Shown piece after piece: positions 1-5,789 of a stretch of DNA of 7,438 nucleotides. The notes beneath the pieces are model-generated. The model did not search any database and was not told the DNA's origin. It saw only the letters and a list, made by a program, of their open reading frames with translations. A program made the position numbers and the translations under genes. How positions within the stretch are numbered: position 1 is the first letter of the stretch; each line of letters opens with the position of its first letter. The DNA comes from an uncultured Lachnospiraceae bacterium. GTDB lineage: Bacteria; Bacillota_A; Clostridia; Lachnospirales; Lachnospiraceae. The DNA lies in the NCBI GenBank assembly GCA_902780985.1, contig CACZHN010000124.1, positions 1 to 7,438 on the forward strand. Reading direction: 5' to 3'.

Positions 1-393
1 ACGGATTATAACGGAAATATCATCGAAGAAGCGCCTCACACGGTTTACTCACAGGTAGACGGAAGCGCGGAAATGTGGGACAAGATAAGAACCGGTATGC
101 GACTGGTTGTTACCGACGACCTTTCCGATGATAAGATGCTGAACGGTGTCGGCGTTAAGATAGCCGGCAAGACGGGAACCGCCCAGGTAGGAGAGAACCA
201 TCCCGCAAATGCGCTCTTCATATCCTATGCACCTTTTGAAAATCCCGAAGTCTCCGTTACGGTAATCATACCTAACGGTTACACATCCAGAAATGCGGGA
301 CAGCTGGCCGGATTCGTATATGCTTACATGTACGATAAAGAATCCCTGGTCAACGCTACATTTGAACAGAACAAGAGTTCGGCAGGAGACTGA
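1..393 (+). CDS. Class B penicillin-binding protein, C-terminal part of the transpeptidase domain (5' truncated)
   Basis: The frame is open from the first base and ends at a TGA at 391-393, giving 130 residues of a longer protein that begins outside the window. The KTGTAQ motif (residues 57-62 of the fragment) is the third active-site motif of penicillin-binding transpeptidases, which crosslink peptidoglycan stem peptides outside the membrane. The following ALFISYAP segment and the strand rich in V and I ending in PNG match the beta-strand region after KTG in class B PBPs (SpoVD/FtsI/MrdA type). The SxxK and SxN motifs must lie upstream and cannot be checked. The next gene is a RodA/FtsW glycan polymerase, the usual functional partner of a class B PBP, so the two probably form one synthase. 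The AGGAG at 384-388 for that gene lies inside this reading frame, suggesting coupled translation. Which class B subtype it is (elongation PBP2, or FtsI/SpoVD) cannot be decided from the fragment. Confidence 0.93.
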   Translation, partial: TDYNGNIIEEAPHTVYSQVDGSAEMWDKIRTGMRLVVTDDLSDDKMLNGVGVKIAGKTGTAQVGENHPANALFISYAPFENPEVSVTVIIPNGYTSRNAGQLAGFVYAYMYDKESLVNATFEQNKSSAGD

Positions 394-399
394 TACTAC

Positions 400-1512
400 A
401 TGTTTAAAAAATATAATATTAAACATTACAATTTCATAATGCTGATACTTGTTATTGCCTGTATGATACTTGGTGTTATGGTAATAAAAAGTGTTAAGGA
501 AGAGATATACATGAAGCAGGCTATCGGTGTCGGTATCAGCCTTGTCATGATCCTTTTCCTTTCCATTTTCGATTATCACATCATCTGTAACTTCTACAAC
601 GTAATCTATATTGTAGGTATCGGCTTGCTTTTTGCCGTTATCCTTGTAGGTAACGACGGTGGCGGTGCAAAGAGATGGGTAGATATCGGTGGTATCATAT
701 TCCAGCCGTCCGAGCTTGAGAAGATCATCATGATCGTTTTCATGGCCCGTTTCCTTAGTGATCTTAAAGAAAATAATGATATCAATACCTTCAGAGGATT
801 AATGAAGATCATCATAGCTGTCATGATCCCTGCAGGTCTTATAGTTATGGAGCCGGATCTTTCCACTACCATTTGTTTCCTTATGATCATGGCAACAATG
901 GTATATCTGGAGGATCTGTCTTACAGACTTATAATCACAATCCTTCTTATCCTTATCCCGATAGGAAGTCTGTTTATCTGGTACATCCAGAAGCCGGATC
1001 AGAAGCTTCTCGACGGTTACCAGAGAAACCGTATCATGTCATTCATTTACCCGAGTGAGTATTCCGAAGGCGCAGAGCAGCAGGAGAATTCCGTACTGGC
1101 CATCGGTTCCGGAGAGCTCAAAGGTAAAGGCCTTTATCCTGATGAAAAAGTAGCATCAGTTAAGAATTCCAAGCTGGTTTCCGAGCAGCAGACCGACTTC
1201 ATCTTTTCCGCTATCGGAGAGGCTTTCGGTTTTATCGGAAGCACAATTATTATTGGAATAATTCTCATTATAGTGTTACAATGTATCAGGGTAGCCAGGC
1301 TTGCCAGAGATGACTGTGGCAAGCTTATTGCCATGGGGGTAGGATGCCTGATAGGGTATCAGTCGTTTATAAATATAGGGGTAACCACGCAGCTGCTTCC
1401 TAATACGGGACTGCCGCTTCCTATGTTCAGTTATGGTCTGAGTTCGCTTCTCAGTATCGCTATGGGAATCGGTCTTGTATTAAATGTATCGCTGCAGAGA
1501 AGAAGGTATTAA
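400..1512 (+). CDS. rodA: RodA/FtsW (SEDS) family peptidoglycan glycosyltransferase
   Basis: 370 residues, the usual length of the family, with about ten hydrophobic segments. SEDS proteins polymerise lipid II into glycan strands together with a class B PBP. Visible family motifs are KRWVDIG (91-97), QPSELEK (102-108), EPDLSTT (151-157), EQQTDFIFSAIGE (262-274) and LLPNTGLPLP (332-341). D266 in QTDF aligns with the essential Asp known from B. subtilis RodA (D280), and W93 with the conserved Trp of the first extracellular loop. The hydrophilic stretch at about 197-265 is the large extracellular loop. WVDIG resembles RodA more than FtsW, hence the symbol, but the subfamily call is inference and SpoVE/FtsW remain possible. 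The usual SYGGSS near the C-terminus is SYGLSS (344-349). The start ATG lies 6 nt after the upstream PBP stop, with AGGAG at 384-388 about 11 nt before it. Confidence 0.93.
   Translation: MFKKYNIKHYNFIMLILVIACMILGVMVIKSVKEEIYMKQAIGVGISLVMILFLSIFDYHIICNFYNVIYIVGIGLLFAVILVGNDGGGAKRWVDIGGIIFQPSELEKIIMIVFMARFLSDLKENNDINTFRGLMKIIIAVMIPAGLIVMEPDLSTTICFLMIMATMVYLEDLSYRLIITILLILIPIGSLFIWYIQKPDQKLLDGYQRNRIMSFIYPSEYSEGAEQQENSVLAIGSGELKGKGLYPDEKVASVKNSKLVSEQQTDFIFSAIGEAFGFIGSTIIIGIILIIVLQCIRVARLARDDCGKLIAMGVGCLIGYQSFINIGVTTQLLPNTGLPLPMFSYGLSSLLSIAMGIGLVLNVSLQRRRY
1253..1282 (+). promoter_or_regulatory. Possible internal sigma-A-type promoter inside rodA
   Basis: TTGGAA (1253-1258) and TACAAT (1277-1282) are separated by 18 nt, matching the vegetative consensus at 4/6 and 5/6 positions. 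The site lies in an AT-rich patch in which rodA uses a run of ATT isoleucine codons plus GTG and TTA, unlike its surroundings. If used, it would transcribe mgsA-like, dacA and downstream genes separately from the PBP/rodA pair, with a leader of roughly 240 nt. The patch also encodes a transmembrane helix, which by itself favours A/T-rich codons, so chance is a serious alternative. Confidence 0.22.
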
Positions 1513-1517
1513 TTGTT

Positions 1518-1523
1518 CGGAGG
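1518..1523 (+). promoter_or_regulatory. Ribosome binding site that fixes the MgsA-like start
   Basis: CGGAGG sits 7 nt before the ATG at 1531. An in-frame TTG at 1513 would start the protein immediately after the rodA stop, but it would place this Shine-Dalgarno sequence inside the gene and has none of its own. Starting at 1531 also gives an N-terminus (MNVVLIAH) that lines up with the first beta strand of methylglyoxal synthase. Confidence 0.85.
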
Positions 1524-1530
1524 TTTTAAA

Positions 1531-1932
1531 ATGAATGTTGTTTTAATCGCACATGAAGCGAAGAAAAAGCTCATGCAGAACTTCTGTATAGCTTATAGGG
1601 GAATCCTCAGTCATCATGACGTATATGCTACTGAGACCACAGGAAGACTTGTTGAAGAAGCATCAGGTGTTCCGGTACATAAGTTTCTTGCAGGACATCT
1701 CGGCGGTGTTCAGCAGATTGCTACACAGATTGAAAGTAACCAGATGGATCTTGTTATATTCTTAAGAGAGCCTATGCTTAACAGCCAGCCTCATAATGAC
1801 GACTTCCATACCATTTCAACACTGTGTGATATTCACAATATCCCTATTGCTTCAAATCTTGCTTCAGCTGAGCTCCTTATCAAGTCTCTTGAGAGAGGTG
1901 ACCTTAACTGGAGAGAGCTTTATAAGCATTAG
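1531..1932 (+). CDS. Methylglyoxal-synthase-fold protein with degraded active site (probable pseudoenzyme)
   Basis: 133 residues, about the size of clostridial MgsA (E. coli 152). MgsA converts dihydroxyacetone phosphate to methylglyoxal and phosphate in the cytoplasm. The fold is clear: LIAH (5-8), ATETTGRL (33-40), AGHLGGVQQI (54-63), PHNDD (87-91), IPIASNLASAELLI (104-117) and a RGDLNWREL tail (122-130) typical of clostridial MgsA. Compared with E. coli, H19 (H8), K23 (K12), T45/T47/T48 (T34/T36/T37), G66 (G55), H98 (H88) and D101 (D91) are kept. D71, the proposed catalytic base of GGDQQ, is V60; D91 of DPL is E80; D20 is E9; S65 is A54; and E35 replaces the Gly of ATGTTG in the phosphate loop. 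One extra residue lies between E80 and H88. Synthase activity is therefore doubtful, although the frame is intact and well expressed-looking. It sits 18 nt after rodA and 14 nt before dacA, suggesting a role linked to wall synthesis. Homology is certain; loss of activity is inference. An automatic annotation would call it mgsA. Confidence 0.9.
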   Translation: MNVVLIAHEAKKKLMQNFCIAYRGILSHHDVYATETTGRLVEEASGVPVHKFLAGHLGGVQQIATQIESNQMDLVIFLREPMLNSQPHNDDFHTISTLCDIHNIPIASNLASAELLIKSLERGDLNWRELYKH

Positions 1933-1946
1933 TATTAAGGTGTAAC

Positions 1947-2939
1947 ATGGGTAAGAGATTTCTGATATTTCCTCTCATTATCATTGCATGTATCACGACC
2001 ATTGTGATACTGATGGGAAGGAATATATTCTTTGACAACGGCTTTAAGGGCGAAGTGTCCGACATTCCGGATTTTACATCCCAGATGCCATTATATGAGA
2101 TGAGCGGTGCCTGCGACAGATATGCTGTCATCAAGGCCGATGCCGCTCTTAACACAGAGCAGTTCACGGATACAACCTTTGCTGCTCTTCTTATTGACAA
2201 TACCGATAACAAGCCTATAGTTGCTTACAATACATTCAGACGTATTTATCCCGCATCTACCACAAAGCTTCTGACTGCCATAGTCGTATGCGATGCCATA
2301 GAGAAGGGCCGTATAAGTCTGAGTGACGAAGTAACTCTGGATCACAATATCACCCTTACGGTTGACGGTGCTGTTGCCAGTCAGCTTCATAAGGGCTGCA
2401 CCATAACGGTCAGAAATCTTTTATTCGGTCTTATGATAAGATCTTATAACGATTTCGCTGTTATCCTTGCGGAATATGTGGGCGGCAACGAAGAGAACTT
2501 TGTGAGAATGATGAATGACAAGGCCGCCGATATCGGTGCTACAGCTTCGCATTTCGTAAATCCTCACGGACTTCATGATGACGATCACTATACCACAGCT
2601 TATGATATGTATCTCATCATCAACAAGGCCGCTGAGTATGAGATCCTGCAGGAGATCGATTCTTACGATTCCTTCTCCTATACATACCGCGAGTCAGACG
2701 GTACGGAGAAACAGGATGATATATCTCCTACAAATATGTTCCTTGCGGGAAGTTACGAACTTCCTTCAAATATCCATATCAAAGAATGGAAGACCGGTAC
2801 CACAAGGCTTGCCGGAAGCGTTCTTACCATGATCACAGAGATTGACGGCAAAGAATATACCATGTTCATTGCGGACAGCGACGGTCCGTCGGATCTGTAT
2901 GAGAAATTTACACTGTTATTTAATTTGACTACAAACTAA
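1947..2939 (+). CDS. D-alanyl-D-alanine carboxypeptidase (peptidase S11), N-terminally membrane anchored
   Basis: 330 residues. A low-molecular-weight PBP that would remove the terminal D-Ala from peptidoglycan stem pentapeptides outside the cell, limiting crosslinking. The three active-site motifs are present and correctly ordered: STTK (104-107, nucleophile S104), SYN (166-168, followed by D169) and KTG (282-284). HFVNPHGL (202-209) is also characteristic of S11 enzymes. Residues 5-23 form one hydrophobic segment after a short basic start (MGKR) and lack an obvious signal-peptidase site, so it reads as a membrane anchor. The protein ends soon after the catalytic domain (LLFNLTTN), with no room for the C-terminal PBP5 beta-domain and amphipathic helix that anchors classical DacA. 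Residue 167 is Tyr, where SGN or SAN is more usual. AAGGTG at 1937-1942 precedes the ATG. It follows the PBP and RodA genes and probably trims the same wall. Confidence 0.92.
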   Translation: MGKRFLIFPLIIIACITTIVILMGRNIFFDNGFKGEVSDIPDFTSQMPLYEMSGACDRYAVIKADAALNTEQFTDTTFAALLIDNTDNKPIVAYNTFRRIYPASTTKLLTAIVVCDAIEKGRISLSDEVTLDHNITLTVDGAVASQLHKGCTITVRNLLFGLMIRSYNDFAVILAEYVGGNEENFVRMMNDKAADIGATASHFVNPHGLHDDDHYTTAYDMYLIINKAAEYEILQEIDSYDSFSYTYRESDGTEKQDDISPTNMFLAGSYELPSNIHIKEWKTGTTRLAGSVLTMITEIDGKEYTMFIADSDGPSDLYEKFTLLFNLTTN

Positions 2940-2956
2940 CCGGTGAGGGTTTATAA

Positions 2957-4357
2957 ATGGCTAACAACAAAAAGGTTGTAAAGATTAATAAACATATGCG
3001 TACAGCAAAGATAAATGCGGCTATAATCGTATTCGCCATTATCTTTGTCTATGTGGCTGCCAGTGTCATCCGTGCCTGGATAAAGGTACCGATCACAACA
3101 TATAAGGTAAGCTCCAGCAATATCAATAACAACATTTCTCTTACCGGTATTGCTATAAGAAACGAACTTCAGGTCACATCATCCAAGTCCGGTTATCTTA
3201 TATACTTCGTAAGAGAGGGAGAGAAGGTCAGAAAGTCATCCCCTGTATGTACCGTGGATGAGACCAAGACCATAATCAACGCTCTCGAGAATACCGGCGA
3301 AGAAGGGACAGGCAAATCCGTTCTTTCCACAGCCGATTACAAAGCCGTAAGAAATTCCATCGATACATATAAGAATTCCTATAGCGACGTAAATTTCTCG
3401 GATGTATATAACTTCAAGGCGAATATCGAAAGCAAGGTTCTGGAGCTTTCAAACCAGGTAATGAGAGAGGAGATAAATGCGGGCGGTACCGCACTTAAAT
3501 CTACTCTTGAAAATATAAATGCTCCGGAAAGCGGTATCATTGCTTACTACATAGACGGATATGAGAACTATACCGTTGATACCATTTCACCTGCTGCATT
3601 TAATAAGAACGAATATAAGAAGACATCTCTTAAGACAGGTGATATTCTGGACAGCGGTTCAACCGTATTTAAGCTTGTGTCCGATGAGAACTGGTCGGTT
3701 ATATGTCAGGTCACAAAGGATCAGGCAACAAATCTCAGTGCCCAGAACTATATCAATTTCAATCTGAACAGTTCACCGAACGAGTTCAGTACCTCGGACT
3801 TCAGCGTTGATGAGAGAGACGGCCAGTATTATCTGGTACTTAATCTCAATAAATATATGATCGACTTTATCGATGAAAGATTCCTTTCGGTAGAGATCAT
3901 CATGGATAAGTATGACGGACTTAAGATTCCGAATTCATCCATCGTTGAACGTGAAGTTTATAAAATTGACGAAGGCTTTATTCAGAAGAACGATGACGGA
4001 GATTACTTCGTAAAGACAATCGTTACCGATGAAGAGGGAACACAGGAAACAGTTGAAAAGCCTATTACATATTATCGTCATGAAGACGGCATTTATTATG
4101 TAAGATCAGATAACTTCAACGATACGGATATGATCGTTAAGGCTGACGGCGGCGATTCAAAGCCGATCCTTTCTCTTGAGAGAGATACACTTCAGGGTGT
4201 ATATGTTGCCAACGAAGGTGTGGCTGACTTTATAGAGATTCAGGTAGTCAAGTCACAGGACGAATTCACTATAGTCAGTGATACCGGCTATCTTAAGGAA
4301 TTCGACAATATAGTTCTGGATATTACCGAGATAGAAGAGAACCAGACACTTTACTAG
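2957..4357 (+). CDS. HlyD-like single-pass membrane protein with split barrel-sandwich domain, function unknown
   Basis: 466 residues. A basic N-terminus (residues 1-18) precedes one transmembrane helix (about 19-38), then a long outward-facing region. Two half-motifs of a biotinyl/lipoyl-like barrel-sandwich hybrid are visible: SKSGYLIYFVREGEKV (76-91) and, after a charged, helix-prone insert (about 100-185), APESGIIAYYIDG (189-201) leading to LKTGDILDSGSTVFKLV (225-241). This arrangement is that of HlyD/membrane-fusion adaptors, and automatic pipelines would call it an HlyD family adaptor. The helical insert is short for an export hairpin, and no ABC transporter or outer-membrane partner gene is in the window. 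The C-terminal third (about 290-466) is rich in acidic and beta-type sequence that I do not recognise. GGTGAGGG (2942-2949) precedes the start; the gap to dacA is 17 nt. Its place between wall-synthesis and division genes suggests an envelope role, but no mechanism can be read from it. Confidence 0.82.
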   Translation: MANNKKVVKINKHMRTAKINAAIIVFAIIFVYVAASVIRAWIKVPITTYKVSSSNINNNISLTGIAIRNELQVTSSKSGYLIYFVREGEKVRKSSPVCTVDETKTIINALENTGEEGTGKSVLSTADYKAVRNSIDTYKNSYSDVNFSDVYNFKANIESKVLELSNQVMREEINAGGTALKSTLENINAPESGIIAYYIDGYENYTVDTISPAAFNKNEYKKTSLKTGDILDSGSTVFKLVSDENWSVICQVTKDQATNLSAQNYINFNLNSSPNEFSTSDFSVDERDGQYYLVLNLNKYMIDFIDERFLSVEIIMDKYDGLKIPNSSIVEREVYKIDEGFIQKNDDGDYFVKTIVTDEEGTQETVEKPITYYRHEDGIYYVRSDNFNDTDMIVKADGGDSKPILSLERDTLQGVYVANEGVADFIEIQVVKSQDEFTIVSDTGYLKEFDNIVLDITEIEENQTLY

Positions 4358-4374
4358 ATGATTGGAGGCATAAG

Positions 4375-5070
4375 ATGTTAATCGATAATTACAACAACAT
4401 CAGACAGCAAATTGATGAAGTCTGCAAAAACTGCGGAAGAGATCCGGAGGAAGTTACGCTTATTGCGGTAAGCAAGACAAAGCCTCTTTCCGATATAGAA
4501 GAGCTTGCGGCCCACGGAGTAATGGAATTCGGAGAAAATTATCCTCAGGAACTTGCCTCAAAATATAATGAAATTTCCACTCCGGTGCATTTTCATCAAA
4601 TTGGACACTTGCAGACTAACAAAATCAAGTATATAATCGATAAGGTAACGCTGATTCACTCGGTGGATTCACTTCACCTTGCCGAAGCCATTAACAAGGA
4701 AGCGGCAAAAAGAGGTATCGTATCCGATATTCTCATTGAAGTAAATTTCGCGGCAGAAGATTCAAAATTCGGTCTTATGCCACAGGATACCGAGCAGCTT
4801 GTAAGAGAAATTTCGAGTTTACATAACGTAAAGATTCGTGGTCTTATGACCATAGCTCCGTTTGTGGAAAATCCCGAGGATAATCGCCCTGTATTTAAAG
4901 GCATGAGGCAATTACTGCTTGACATAAAATCTAAAAACATAGATAATGTTGATATGTGCCTGTTGTCGATGGGAATGACAAATGACTATAAAGTTGCGGT
5001 AGAAGAGGGAGCTACACACGTACGTGTCGGAACCGCAATTTTCGGTGCCAGGGATTATTCCAATCGCTAG
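4375..5070 (+). CDS. YggS/PLPBP family pyridoxal-phosphate-binding protein
   Basis: 231 residues, full length for the family. These cytoplasmic single-domain TIM-barrel proteins bind PLP without known catalytic activity and maintain vitamin B6 and amino-acid homeostasis. The PLP lysine is K34 in AVSKTKP (31-37). Other family signatures are GENYPQEL (53-60), HFHQIGHLQTNK (72-83), HSVDSL (95-100), IEVNFAAEDSKFG (121-133), IRGLMTIAP (154-162), LSMGMTNDY (197-205) and HVRVGTAIFGARDY (215-228). The first 30 residues include the usual helical N-terminus with a CxxCG-like pair (C17, C20) that may be incidental. GGAGG at 4364-4368 is well placed before the ATG. In B. subtilis the homologue YlmE lies directly before ylmF (sepF), and the same yggS-sepF order appears here. 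This is a firm family call; the link to division is context only. Confidence 0.96.
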   Translation: MLIDNYNNIRQQIDEVCKNCGRDPEEVTLIAVSKTKPLSDIEELAAHGVMEFGENYPQELASKYNEISTPVHFHQIGHLQTNKIKYIIDKVTLIHSVDSLHLAEAINKEAAKRGIVSDILIEVNFAAEDSKFGLMPQDTEQLVREISSLHNVKIRGLMTIAPFVENPEDNRPVFKGMRQLLLDIKSKNIDNVDMCLLSMGMTNDYKVAVEEGATHVRVGTAIFGARDYSNR

Positions 5071-5093
5071 GCTTATTATGCATTAAAATGAAT

Positions 5094-5098
5094 GGGAG
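5094..5098 (+). promoter_or_regulatory. Ribosome binding site that supports the inner sepF start
   Basis: GGGAG lies 11 nt before the ATG at 5110, a slightly long but usable spacing. An in-frame ATG at 5092 overlaps this site and has no Shine-Dalgarno sequence within reach (the region 5071-5091 is AT-rich). The inner start also gives an N-terminus (MSGKRKSFLDFFK) that fits the SepF membrane-binding helix. Confidence 0.65.
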
Positions 5099-5109
5099 AC
5101 GGTAGAAAA

Positions 5110-5766
5110 ATGAGTGGTAAGAGAAAAAGCTTTTTAGACTTTTTTAAGATGGACGATTCTGACGACGAATACGATGATTACGAAGATGATATGTTTGATG
5201 AGGAAGACGATGACGACGAAGAAGAATCATACACACCTTCGTTCAGTTTCCGTAAAGAGAAGAAGTCACGTCCCGCTAAGGAAGAGCCTGTAAAAGAAGA
5301 GAAGACATATACTCCGCAGACAACTTCCTACAGACCACCATCATATAATACAAATCAGGCCACACCTACACCAAGGCCATCATATTCACAGCAGACTCAG
5401 CAGCCAAAGAGAACATCAACTCCGTCCAGATCACAGAATAATCTGGTTTCCTTTGACGGCGGACAGGAAAAGAGAAGTAAGTATACTCCTTCAAGTGAGG
5501 TATATGTTATAAAGCCGGTTGAAATCGACGACGCACAGACAGTTGTTGATTTTCTCAAGAAAAACCGTGCCATCGTAATTAACATGGAAGGCCTTGCACT
5601 TGATCCTGCTCAGAGAATTATCGACTTCATCGGCGGTGCATGCTACGGTATAAACGGAGAGCTTAAAGCTATATCTTCAAATATCTTTATTGCTGTACCA
5701 AACAGCATGGAAGTTTCCGGCGATCTTCGTGAAGAGATTCTTACAAGTCCGAGTCTTAGCGAATAA
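5110..5766 (+). CDS. sepF: SepF, cell division protein (FtsZ membrane anchor)
   Basis: 218 residues from the ATG at 5110 (224 if the ATG at 5092 were used). SepF polymerises, binds the FtsZ C-terminal peptide and tethers the Z-ring to the membrane. The N-terminus (residues 1-14, basic then SFLDFFKM) fits the known amphipathic membrane-targeting helix. It is followed by a very acidic Asp/Glu stretch (15-39), then a low-complexity linker rich in Pro, Thr, Ser, Gln and Lys (about 40-125). The C-terminal SepF core spans about 130-203: VYVIKPVEIDDAQTVVDFL (131-149), INMEGLALDPAQRIIDFIGG (157-176), ACYGINGELKAIS (177-189) and NIFIAVPNSMEV (191-202). The AQRIIDF block and the small-residue GG turn match the dimer region of the family. 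The linker makes the protein longer than B. subtilis SepF (about 150 residues). It lies between yggS and divIVA, as in Gram-positive ylm clusters. Confidence 0.95.
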   Translation: MSGKRKSFLDFFKMDDSDDEYDDYEDDMFDEEDDDDEEESYTPSFSFRKEKKSRPAKEEPVKEEKTYTPQTTSYRPPSYNTNQATPTPRPSYSQQTQQPKRTSTPSRSQNNLVSFDGGQEKRSKYTPSSEVYVIKPVEIDDAQTVVDFLKKNRAIVINMEGLALDPAQRIIDFIGGACYGINGELKAISSNIFIAVPNSMEVSGDLREEILTSPSLSE

Positions 5767-5789
5767 ATGTAACTCTGTGGGGAGATAAT

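Noticed and set aside
403..432. AT-rich TTTAAA...TACAAT near the rodA start, promoter-like
   Set aside because: The -35 match is poor and the site is inside the coding region just after the start, where Lys/Asn/Tyr codons explain the AT richness.
49..579. 176-codon open frame on the minus strand across the PBP/rodA junction
   Set aside because: It lies opposite two well-supported genes, has no ribosome binding site or recognisable domain, and its composition is what the reverse complement of the plus-strand codons would give.
1513..1530. TTG at 1513 as an alternative start of the MgsA-like gene
   Set aside because: It has no Shine-Dalgarno sequence of its own and would place a strong CGGAGG site inside the gene; the ATG at 1531 matches the family N-terminus.
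2925..2957. TTGACT followed by TATAAA before the HlyD-like gene, resembling a promoter
   Set aside because: The spacer is 21 nt, too long for a vegetative promoter, and the -10-like hexamer overlaps the start codon.
4564..4569. Perfect TATAAT inside yggS
   Set aside because: The sequence 17 nt upstream (ATCCTC) does not resemble a -35 element; it encodes KYNE in the conserved reading frame.
5050..5079. TATTAT at 5074-5079 in the 39-nt yggS-sepF gap as a -10 element for sepF
   Set aside because: No -35-like hexamer is found at 16-18 nt upstream, so a single AT-rich hexamer is not enough.
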